From Eubacteriales bacterium (GTDB lineage: Bacteria > Bacillota_A > Clostridia > Christensenellales > Aristaeellaceae), in NCBI GenBank assembly GCA_028692205.1, contig JAQUXV010000006.1, forward strand, positions 1 through 29,809: a DNA stretch of 29,809 nucleotides. The letters run 5' to 3'. The stretch's first letter is position 1; the number at the start of each line of letters is the position of its first letter. This document shows, in pieces, positions 6,007 to 12,534 of this stretch. The position numbers were made by a program, and so were the translations under genes. The notes under the pieces are model-generated. The model was not told the origin of the DNA and made no database searches. It was given only the letters and a program-made list of their open reading frames with translations.

Positions 6007-8760
6007 ATGACCTTAGAGGATTTTCTGGCGCGGCTGCCCCACGAACCGACGAAACACAACGGTGAAACCATGTGCCGCTGCCCGGCGCATGCGGACAAAA
6101 AGCACAGCCTGAGCGTGAAAACCGGGGACAAGGGCATTGTGCTGCACTGTTTCGCAGGGTGCCAGCCGCAGGAGATTGTGGCGGCGATGGGCCTGAAAAT
6201 GGCCGATCTGTTTACCGGTACCGCCAGCGGCAGCCCCGCCCCAAAGCGCCGGGCGCCGCGCGCGGATACCCGCAGCGTGGAACAGCGGACACACACCGTG
6301 GATAAAAAGCCGCTGGGCAAATTGACGGCCACCTACAAATACGAGGATGAAAATGGGAGCACGCTGTTTGAAGTATGCCGGTATGAGACGGAAACGGACG
6401 GGCACAGGGACAAAACGTTTTTGCAACGGGTATACGACCCGAAAAGCCCGAGCGCGAAACGCGACGGATACGTATACAAAACAAGCGGGCTGCCCCATCC
6501 CCTCTACCGGTTGCCGGAAGTGCTTAAGGCTATCAAAGACGGAAAACCTGTGTATGTGGTGGAGGGCGAGAAGGATGTGGAAACCCTGCGGGCGCAGGGG
6601 CTGACCGCCACCACCAACGCGGGCGGGGCGAGCAAAGCCGGAACGACGATCAAGTGGACGCAGGAACATACGGACAGCCTGCGGGGGGCGGACGTGATCG
6701 TGCTGCCGGATGTGGACGAGGTTGGGATGGCAGACCGGAAACGGGTGGCCGCGGCACTGCTGGACGTTGCTAAAAGCGTGAAGCTGATCGACCTGCGGCG
6801 CGGGAGCGCCGCCCTGCCCGAAAAGGGTGACATCAGCGATTACGTGGAAATGCTGGGCGCGGAAAAGGCTCTGGCGGAGCTGGCTAAGCTGGTGGTGGAA
6901 ACCGAACCGTTCACCCCGGGCCCGGACGATGTGCTGACCGGGGATGCGGAAATGGTAGCAAACGCCTACGCATCCGTGCATGGGTACTGCATCGACAAAG
7001 GGCGCATTTGCAAAATGACCGGCGATCCGCCCTACCCCGCGCCGCTTTGCACGTTTACCTGCTTCCCGCGGCTGGAGATTACCCAGGACGACGGCGTAAG
7101 CGCCACAACCGTTTACGTGATCGACGCATGGGACAAAAACGGCCGGACCCTGCCGCAGGCGCGCGTGCAGAACAAAGCCTTTCGCGGCATGGCCTGGGTG
7201 GGCGAAGCGTGGGGCTTCCGCGCGAACATCCTGCCGGGCAACGCCGTTGCGGACAAGCTGCGTTACGTGATCGCCGAAGTGGGCGCGGCCAACGCAAGGC
7301 GTGTAACGGAATACACGCACACGGGCTGGCGGCGGATCGGCGGCGAATGGGCGTACCTGTATCAGGGCGGCGCGATCGGCCCGGGCGGGGTGAGCGTGGA
7401 GCTGGGCGAGGGACTGGACGAGTACCGGCTGGAACCCAGCGACATTCCGGTGCGCGAGGCGGCGGAGTGGAGCCGCAACCTGAGCGTGCTGCTGGCGGAA
7501 CACATCAGCATTCCGATGCTGGCTTCGGTATACCTGGCACCGCTGCGGGAGGCGCTGAGCCAGACCGGGAACAAGCCGCTGTTTTCCGTGTTCTTCGTAG
7601 GTGAGCAGCAAAGCGGCAAGAGCGTATGCGCGGAGCTGGCGCAGTACCACTTCCGCGCGATGGCGGAAAGCCAGTTCCCCGCCAGCTTCTACGACACGAG
7701 CAACCATGTGCAGAGCAAGGCGTTCAAACTGAAAGACAGCCTGCTGGTGGTGGACGATTACCACCCGACCACCAGCGCGCAGGAACGCCGGAGCATGGAC
7801 GCCATGGCGCAGCGGCTGTGCCGCATGAAACCGCGCGGGCGCATGAATGCCGACGGCACCAGCCGCGTGGAAATGCCGCCCCGGTGCCTGAGTATCCTCA
7901 CGGGTGAATACGAGCCCAGCATTACCCAAAGCGGTGTCAGCCGCCTGTATGTGGTGGAGGTGGAAGCCAAGGACGTGCCCAAAGACGAGGGGTTGACGCA
8001 GATGCAGGAGCAGGGCAAGCACGGCGTGCTGCGCGCCGCCATGCGGGGCTACATTGAATGGCTGCAACCGCAGATGGACGAACTGCCGGACGCGTTGGAA
8101 AAACGGCTGTGGCAGCTGCGCGACGAGGCCAAGAAACTACTGGGCGACAGCGGCCCCCGCATGAGCGACACCGTGGCCTACCTGATGCTGGGCTACGAAA
8201 TGATGCTGAAATACATGCAGTATCTGGGCGTAGCCGAATGCAGCGAGGATGAAATGGCATACGCCCGCCGGATTATCGCGGAAAACGGCAGCCGCCAGAC
8301 CCGGGAGAGCCGCGAGGAACGCCCCAGCCGTGTTTTTGTTAATACGCTCAGCGACCTGCTGCTATCCCGCGTGGCGGAAGTACGCGACCTGACCAACCCG
8401 GCCGAAACCCACAACCCCATCAAGGGCATGATCGGTTACAAGGGGCCGGATTACTACTACCTGAACCCCGGACTGTCCTTTGCGATGGTATGCGAACAGG
8501 TGCGCAAGGCCGGAATAGAGTTTCCCATCTCCAGCAAGGCGCTGTGGAAGCAGATGGCGACCGACCGCCTGTTGCTTCCAGCGGCGGACGGGAGCACCAA
8601 CACGCGGGTGAAGCTGATCGACGGCAAAAGTCAACGGCTGTTGTGGGTGCCACGGCAAACGCTGGACGGCGGCGAGGTGGAGGAACAGACCCGGATGATT
8701 GTGACGGAAAACGGCGGTGGGGCGGACATTGTGGAAATGGAAAGCGATACGCCGTTTTGA
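6007..8760 (+). CDS. Phage primase/ATPase replication protein (CHC2 zinc finger, Toprim, DUF927-like, P-loop)
   Basis: A 917-residue multidomain replication protein with AGGGGG 7 nt upstream of its ATG. Residues ~20-70 form a primase-type zinc finger (C25, H28, C48, C52). Residues ~180-255 form a Toprim domain with E186 in VVEGEKD and D235/D237 in LPDVDEV, the metal-binding acidic set of primases. Residues ~335-480 (GWRRIGGEWAYLYQGGAIGP) resemble DUF927, the N-terminal part of phage ATPases. A Walker A, GEQQSGKS, is at 532-539 and a Walker B-like LLVVDDY at 579-585. It probably both primes and unwinds DNA at the phage origin. No separate helicase or loader gene is seen, which fits one fused protein doing both. 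Confidence 0.9.
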   Translation: MTLEDFLARLPHEPTKHNGETMCRCPAHADKKHSLSVKTGDKGIVLHCFAGCQPQEIVAAMGLKMADLFTGTASGSPAPKRRAPRADTRSVEQRTHTVDKKPLGKLTATYKYEDENGSTLFEVCRYETETDGHRDKTFLQRVYDPKSPSAKRDGYVYKTSGLPHPLYRLPEVLKAIKDGKPVYVVEGEKDVETLRAQGLTATTNAGGASKAGTTIKWTQEHTDSLRGADVIVLPDVDEVGMADRKRVAAALLDVAKSVKLIDLRRGSAALPEKGDISDYVEMLGAEKALAELAKLVVETEPFTPGPDDVLTGDAEMVANAYASVHGYCIDKGRICKMTGDPPYPAPLCTFTCFPRLEITQDDGVSATTVYVIDAWDKNGRTLPQARVQNKAFRGMAWVGEAWGFRANILPGNAVADKLRYVIAEVGAANARRVTEYTHTGWRRIGGEWAYLYQGGAIGPGGVSVELGEGLDEYRLEPSDIPVREAAEWSRNLSVLLAEHISIPMLASVYLAPLREALSQTGNKPLFSVFFVGEQQSGKSVCAELAQYHFRAMAESQFPASFYDTSNHVQSKAFKLKDSLLVVDDYHPTTSAQERRSMDAMAQRLCRMKPRGRMNADGTSRVEMPPRCLSILTGEYEPSITQSGVSRLYVVEVEAKDVPKDEGLTQMQEQGKHGVLRAAMRGYIEWLQPQMDELPDALEKRLWQLRDEAKKLLGDSGPRMSDTVAYLMLGYEMMLKYMQYLGVAECSEDEMAYARRIIAENGSRQTRESREERPSRVFVNTLSDLLLSRVAEVRDLTNPAETHNPIKGMIGYKGPDYYYLNPGLSFAMVCEQVRKAGIEFPISSKALWKQMATDRLLLPAADGSTNTRVKLIDGKSQRLLWVPRQTLDGGEVEEQTRMIVTENGGGADIVEMESDTPF

Positions 8761-8784
8761 AAAGCGTCCGCGCGGACGCTTTTG
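8761..8784. terminator. Perfect 24-bp palindrome, terminator-like hairpin after primase gene
   Basis: AAAAGCGTCCGC (8761-8772) is followed directly by its exact complement (8773-8784). It starts on the base after the primase stop codon, forms a GC stem closed by CGCG, and ends in TTTT. It looks like a bidirectional intrinsic terminator or an mRNA-processing hairpin inside the early operon. Partial termination would lower expression of the genes downstream. Confidence 0.6.
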
Positions 8785-8808
8785 GAAGGGGACTGAAAGG
8801 AGGCTGCT

Positions 8809-9042
8809 ATGAGCTATTACCGCGAGTGCGAGTATTGCGGCGCGCACCTCGACCCGGGCGAGCGGTGCGACTGCGGCAAGGGCGGGCTGGACTGGACGGA
8901 CGGGCCGATGCCGCCGCACCGGAAGAAGCCGACCGCCATGCTGCAAGCGCTGCAAAAAGCATACCTTGCGCATTTGGTTCGCCCGGGCAGCCACCGACTG
9001 CCGTGGATGGAAAGCCTGATGGATGACCTGCACAACCGATAA
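8809..9042 (+). CDS. Small zinc-ribbon-like phage protein
   Basis: The 77-residue product has AAAGGAGG 5-6 nt upstream of its ATG. Residues 7-22 carry four cysteines in a CEYCGAH...CDC arrangement, which resembles a zinc-ribbon knuckle. The remainder is basic and helical. It lies between the primase and the DUF3102 gene in the early operon and may help in DNA or RNA binding. I do not recognise a named family. Confidence 0.7.
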   Translation: MSYYRECEYCGAHLDPGERCDCGKGGLDWTDGPMPPHRKKPTAMLQALQKAYLAHLVRPGSHRLPWMESLMDDLHNR

Positions 9043-9062
9043 CCAGAAGGGGGCACAAGAAA

Positions 9063-10040
9063 ATGGAAAACGATTTGCATGCTGTGGATGTGAACTGGAA
9101 GGCCGCGCGCAGCGCGATTGAATACCGCATCCGCCAGCGCAAGGACAACATTACCCATGAATTTTACGGCATCGGGGACGACCTGAACGAGGCCAAGCAG
9201 CGCGGAATGATCGGCCACGGCGAATGGGAAAGTTGGGCCACGGACGTGACGGGGTTGGCCATCCGCACGGTGCAGCGACTGATGCAGGCGGCCCGCGAGA
9301 TTCCGCCGGAGAAACGGCTGGGCAGCAGCCTGGGGCAGCTGGAATTTCGGCAGCTATCTGCGGTGCTGGCGCTGCCGGAGGGCGAGCGTGAGGCGATGGC
9401 CGACCGCGCGGTTGCGCAGGGCATGAGCAGCCGGGAAGTGGAGGAAGCCGTACGCAAGGCAAAGAGTGAAGCGGCAGAAGCCATACAAGCGGCGGAACGG
9501 AAAGCAAGCCTGGCCGAGAGCGGCCGAATTGGTGCCGTACGGCAAAAAGGCATAGCTGAGCGAGAACTGCGAGCGAAAGACGCTCTGATTGCCGAGACCC
9601 AGCAACAAGTAGCCGAGTTGCAAAGCCGACTACTTGCTGCGAAGCAGGCCGCGCCGACCGGCGCCGCCGCCGGCCGTGAGCAGGAAGAAACCATACGGAG
9701 CCTGCAAAACGAACTGTTAAAGGCGCAGACCTTCGCCCGCGAACAGGCCAAGCAGCGGCAGAATGCCCAGCAGCAACTGCTGGCCCTGCAAAGCCAGAAC
9801 GCGCGGGATATAGGCGTCGATGAACCGGCTGCCGGGCTGACGGTTGCGCAGTTTGCGGAATCCGCTCGGGCGTTTGTGGGCCGGTGCGGGGCGCTGCCGC
9901 ACATGCGGGCACAGCTATCCACGATTCGCCAAAAGGAACGGGATGAATGGGAAAGCAGTATTGCCATGGTGCAGCAGCTGCTGGACGGGGCGCGTGAGGC
10001 GCTGAACTGTGTGGAAGGGGGCCTGCCTGATGAACAGTGA
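9063..10040 (+). CDS. DUF3102 family phage protein with long coiled coil
   Basis: A 325-residue protein with AAGGGGG upstream of the ATG. Residues ~30-80 (YGIGDDLNEAKQRGMIGHGE, then the TVQRLMQAAREI helix) match DUF3102, a domain frequent in Bacillota prophages and plasmids that has a helix-turn-helix-like pattern. Residues ~140-245 are a long Gln/Ala/Glu-rich coiled coil. Residues 255-320 form a further helical region. The layout suggests a DNA-associated, oligomeric protein. Its function is not established. It overlaps the next gene by 11 nt. Confidence 0.8.
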   Translation: MENDLHAVDVNWKAARSAIEYRIRQRKDNITHEFYGIGDDLNEAKQRGMIGHGEWESWATDVTGLAIRTVQRLMQAAREIPPEKRLGSSLGQLEFRQLSAVLALPEGEREAMADRAVAQGMSSREVEEAVRKAKSEAAEAIQAAERKASLAESGRIGAVRQKGIAERELRAKDALIAETQQQVAELQSRLLAAKQAAPTGAAAGREQEETIRSLQNELLKAQTFAREQAKQRQNAQQQLLALQSQNARDIGVDEPAAGLTVAQFAESARAFVGRCGALPHMRAQLSTIRQKERDEWESSIAMVQQLLDGAREALNCVEGGLPDEQ

Positions 10041-10491
10041 GGGAAAAAACATGATCGTCCCTGCCGAGCAGGAACAGGGCATGATGGCTCCGGAGCAGAT
10101 GCAGCAGGCCGTTGTGCAGATGAACACGGCCATGCAGCAGCTGGCCAACATGATGGCCGCTATGAGCGAGAATATCCACCAGCTGACCCGGCGCATGGAG
10201 CTGATGGAGAAGCTGACGCCAGGGCAGGCGCAGGAGCTGGGCAAGGCTGTGCGGGAACGCGCCGCGGCGCTGCTGAACCTGTACGGCATCGCCCAGACCA
10301 AAAGGGCGCAGGGCAAGGTGCAGACACTGATCCGCCGGGAGCTGCGCAACGCCGCCGGGGTGGAGGGCAAGAGCCTGCGCGACCTGCCGAAGTTTGAATA
10401 CCAGGTGGCGCTGAACCGTGTTGCCCTGTGGGACGATTATGACGCGATGATGGGAGTGGCTTCGGAACAGGCCCCGGAGGACGGCGGTTAA
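10030..10491 (+). CDS. ORF6C-domain protein (antirepressor-like C-terminal domain)
   Basis: I start this gene at the ATG at 10030, because AAGGGGG lies 8 nt upstream; the ATG at 10009 is further inside the previous gene. The 153 residues begin with a Met/Gln-rich helical stretch. From about residue 60 they match the ORF6C domain pattern: LTPGQAQELGKAVRERAAAL, a TLIRRELRNAAGV helix, then DLPKFEYQVALNRV. ORF6C is usually the C-terminal half of phage antirepressor-type proteins that carry an N-terminal Bro or KilA DNA-binding domain. That N-terminal domain is absent here, so the protein may be a partner-binding module. Confidence 0.7.
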   Translation: MNSEGKNMIVPAEQEQGMMAPEQMQQAVVQMNTAMQQLANMMAAMSENIHQLTRRMELMEKLTPGQAQELGKAVRERAAALLNLYGIAQTKRAQGKVQTLIRRELRNAAGVEGKSLRDLPKFEYQVALNRVALWDDYDAMMGVASEQAPEDGG

Positions 10492-10697
10492 TGAAAGAAT
10501 ACATTGAACGGGAAGCGGCGATTAAAGCGATCCTGGACAGCCGTCCGGCGGGGTTGCTGACGACGTATGAAACGGAGCGCGCATTGGATAATCTGTCGAA
10601 TGCGGCGACGGTTACGGCTGCCGATATCTTGAAGGAAATTGCGATTGAAGAAGCGGACAGAAACCTCGGCACGACAGGGGCGAAAGGAACAACATGA
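10491..10697 (+). CDS. Small conserved phage protein (IERE-type N-terminus)
   Basis: A 68-residue product whose ATG shares one base with the previous stop codon (TAATG); GGAGG is 10 nt upstream. The N-terminus MKEYIEREAAIKAIL is a pattern seen in many small proteins of Bacillota prophages. No catalytic motif is visible and the function is unknown. It overlaps ssb by 4 nt (ATGA), so it is translationally coupled to it. Confidence 0.75.
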   Translation: MKEYIEREAAIKAILDSRPAGLLTTYETERALDNLSNAATVTAADILKEIAIEEADRNLGTTGAKGTT

Positions 10698-11038
10698 ACA
10701 GACTGACGATTATCGGAAACCTGACGCGGGACCCGGAGACCCACACCGTAGGCAGCGGCGCGACCGTGTGCGGCTTTACGGTCGCCGTGAACAAACGCAC
10801 GAACAGCGACCACCCCGAGGCGGATTTCTTCCGTGTAAACGCGTGGGACAAACTGGGCGACATTTGCCAGCAGTACCTGACTAAAGGCCGGAAGGTGTGC
10901 GTAGTCGGCCCTGTGAGCGTGAGCAGCTATGAGGCGAAAGACGGCGGCACCCGCTTCCAGCTGGAGGTTCGGGCGCAGGATGTGGAGTTTTTAAGCCCAC
11001 GCGACCGCGGGGACGCGGACGACAGCGACTATCGGTGA
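10694..11038 (+). CDS. ssb: Single-stranded DNA-binding protein
   Basis: A 114-residue protein that coats single-stranded DNA during phage replication. The OB-fold is clear: MNRLTIIGNLTRDPETH at the N-terminus, then FTVAVNKR, DFFRVNAWDKLGDICQQYL, GRKVCVVGPVSVSSYE and FQLEVRAQDVEFL. The disordered tail is very short and ends in DADDSDYR instead of the usual acidic DDDIPF-type tip that recruits host repair and replication proteins. It may therefore act mainly on phage DNA. AAAGGA lies 5 nt before the ATG. Confidence 0.95.
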   Translation: MNRLTIIGNLTRDPETHTVGSGATVCGFTVAVNKRTNSDHPEADFFRVNAWDKLGDICQQYLTKGRKVCVVGPVSVSSYEAKDGGTRFQLEVRAQDVEFLSPRDRGDADDSDYR

Positions 11039-11077
11039 ACCTGCTGACCCGGACGAAGCAATTGGAGGGATAAGACC

Positions 11078-11569
11078 ATGAGTAAGGCCATGCTGGTATT
11101 GGAGCGCTGCCTGGCGGCGGAAAGTGAGATCAGCGAGCTGAAAGCCCGCTACGAGTGGCAGCTGGACGCGGCCACGGCCGTCAGCCAGAAGCTGGAACCG
11201 GCCGGAGACCGGCACGCTGCGGGAACCAACAGCGAAGCCGTAGCAACCAATGCCTGTGAACTGGCCGAACTCAGGGACGCCGTGTGCGAACGGGAGCGCC
11301 GGCGCAGCGCGGAAGTGATCGGCGTGACGCGGATGCTGAAACGCCTGAGCATGAACCATGCCAGGCTGATCCAGCTGTGCTACGTGAAGCGCCTGCCGTT
11401 GGGCGCGGTTGCGAAAAAGATGGGGTACAGCTATGGATATATCCGGGTATTGAAGGGAGAGGCACTGGCGAGGGTAGCCGAAATCAGCGACGGGGAGGTA
11501 GCCGCCGTAATGCCGGACTGGTACCCGTGGAGCCTTACGTCGCAAGAGCTTGCGGCCTCAAATGGGTGA
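11078..11569 (+). CDS. Sigma-70 region 4-like HTH protein, probable late transcription regulator
   Basis: The 163-residue product has GGAGG 9 nt upstream of the ATG. Residues ~10-90 are helical and charged. Residues ~93-133 read as a sigma region 4-like helix-turn-helix: NHARLIQLCYVKRLPLGAVA as the first helix pair and SYGYIRVLKGEALARV as recognition helix. Proteins of this size and position (DUF1492/ArpU-like) in Bacillota phages control late genes just before the terminase. Here the stop codon itself is part of the first TGACAC unit of the phased repeat array, so this protein is the leading candidate to bind the array. Confidence 0.75.
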   Translation: MSKAMLVLERCLAAESEISELKARYEWQLDAATAVSQKLEPAGDRHAAGTNSEAVATNACELAELRDAVCERERRRSAEVIGVTRMLKRLSMNHARLIQLCYVKRLPLGAVAKKMGYSYGYIRVLKGEALARVAEISDGEVAAVMPDWYPWSLTSQELAASNG

Positions 11570-11666
11570 CACGATATTATATCAATATGACACGATGTGA
11601 CAGCAGTGTGCATAGATGTGACACTATATTACATAGATGTGACATGATATGCTCTTGATATGACAT
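11567..11666 (+). repeat. Helically phased array of six TGACA hexamers
   Basis: TGACA[CTG] starts at 11567, 11588, 11598, 11619, 11640 and 11661. The spacings are 21, 10, 21, 21 and 21 bp, that is, one or two helical turns, so all copies face the same side of the DNA. Weaker copies fill the alternate turns: TTATAT at 11577 and TTACAT at 11629. The flanks are also conserved (GATGTGACA or GATATGACA). The array fills the gap between the sigma-like regulator and the packaging genes. It is probably a cooperative binding platform for that regulator (late promoter) or for the small terminase (cos/pac). Confidence 0.85.
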
Positions 11667-11720
11667 AGGGTAAGGTGCTACGATCAGAATGCAAAAGTTT
11701 TCCATTGGCTTTTGCCCCCG

Positions 11721-11747
11721 GGGATGGCGTTCACCCTGCGCCATCCC
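11721..11747. other. Hairpin before HNH/terminase, candidate part of packaging site
   Basis: GGGATGGCG (11721-11729) and its exact complement (11739-11747) form a 9-bp stem with a 9-nt loop. The left arm overlaps a palindrome CCCCGGGG (11716-11723), and a weaker pair CAAAAG...CTTTTG lies just upstream (11692-11714). Together with the phased array this makes a structured, non-coding 240-bp block before the packaging genes. Confidence 0.45.
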
Positions 11748-11760
11748 ATGATGAACTCCG

Positions 11761-11790
11761 AAGCCGGTGCGCAGCAGCGCGCCGGCTTTT
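11761..11790 (+). terminator. Intrinsic terminator upstream of HNH gene
   Basis: A 10-bp stem GCCGGTGCGC (11763-11772) with GCGCGCCGGC (11777-11786), one G-U pair and an AGCA loop, is flanked by AA and TTTT. It would end early/middle transcripts just before the packaging genes, so late transcription needs either a promoter close by or antitermination. Confidence 0.65.
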
Positions 11791-11804
11791 GCGTGCGGTG
11801 AAAA

Positions 11805-12131
11805 ATGCGTTATGAAAAAAAGGTGGATCCGTTTTACGGCGCCAAAGCCTGGCGACAGATACGCAAACAGGCGATGCTGCGCGACCATGGCATGTGCGTG
11901 GAGTGCCTGCGAGAATTTGCGCAATGCAGCCGCGTGCGGCCACGGCACGCCACGGTGGTGCATCACATCATCCCGCGGACGGAACGCCCCGACCTGGCGC
12001 TGTGCCTGGCGAACCTGGAAAGCCTTTGCGACGACCATCACGCGAAGAAACACCCTGAAAAAGGGGAGCCCATCCAGAAAAAGAAAGATAAGGATGCAGC
12101 GCCGGTGGGCACCATTATTGTCAAAATATGA
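11805..12131 (+). CDS. HNH endonuclease of the packaging module
   Basis: A 108-residue HNH nuclease with the standard features: zinc ligands C31xxC34, the catalytic VVHHIIP strand (H53/H54), N70 in ANLESLC, then C75 and H78/H79/H83. In HK97 and related cos phages an HNH protein encoded beside the terminase is needed for DNA cleavage at packaging, and this gene lies directly before the small terminase. The ribosome binding site (GGTGA) is weak. Confidence 0.92.
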   Translation: MRYEKKVDPFYGAKAWRQIRKQAMLRDHGMCVECLREFAQCSRVRPRHATVVHHIIPRTERPDLALCLANLESLCDDHHAKKHPEKGEPIQKKKDKDAAPVGTIIVKI

Positions 12132-12153
12132 AAAAGAACAATAGGAGGCCAAA

Positions 12154-12534
12154 ATGGGCGAAGTGTTACGGAAAGCACATAAGGCAAGCCTAACGACAGA
12201 CATTGCCAGAAAAACCTACGACAGCAGATGCCGGGAGTGGCGCGCGGCGCATGGCGGAAAGCTGAGCGACCATGCGGAAATAACGATATACAATATCGCC
12301 TCGCTGGAGGACACCAAGGCGGCTTTACAGGCCGATATCCAAAAGCGCGGGGCGGTGGAAACCATACATAGCGGGCGGCAAGCCTTTTCCCGCCCCAATA
12401 AAAGCGTAGTGGAGTTCACCCGTGTAATGGAACGCCAGGAACGGCTTAGCGCACGGCTGAGCCGGGAGGGCGGCAAAATAACGTCGGCAGGCGGGGAGGG
12501 AGACACTGAAACGCTCGACGACTTTGACGGCTGA
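12154..12534 (+). CDS. terS: Phage terminase small subunit (P27-like)
   Basis: A 126-residue protein with AGGAGG 7 nt upstream of its ATG. It is helical (TYDSRCREWRAAHGGKLSDH, then a long helix through ASLEDTKAALQADI and SVVEFTRVMERQERLSARL), like P27-family small terminase subunits that recognise the packaging site and stimulate the large subunit. Its position between HNH and large terminase supports the call. The C-terminus ends in an acidic tail and overlaps the large subunit gene. Confidence 0.8.
   Translation: MGEVLRKAHKASLTTDIARKTYDSRCREWRAAHGGKLSDHAEITIYNIASLEDTKAALQADIQKRGAVETIHSGRQAFSRPNKSVVEFTRVMERQERLSARLSREGGKITSAGGEGDTETLDDFDG

Noticed and set aside
6013..8067. Long antisense open frame (684 codons) opposite the primase gene
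   Set aside because: It is a shadow of GC-rich codon usage. It lacks a ribosome binding site and recognisable motifs, and the plus strand encodes a clear multidomain protein.
11284..11658. Plus-strand frame through the phased array giving a Cys/Asp/His-rich repeat peptide
   Set aside because: The peptide repetition (RCD units) is a by-product of the 21-bp DNA period, which is a multiple of three; there is no start signal.
11567..11666. CRISPR-like array
   Set aside because: The repeated unit is only 6-9 bp with 10/21-bp periodicity and no unique spacers or cas genes; a protein-binding array fits better.
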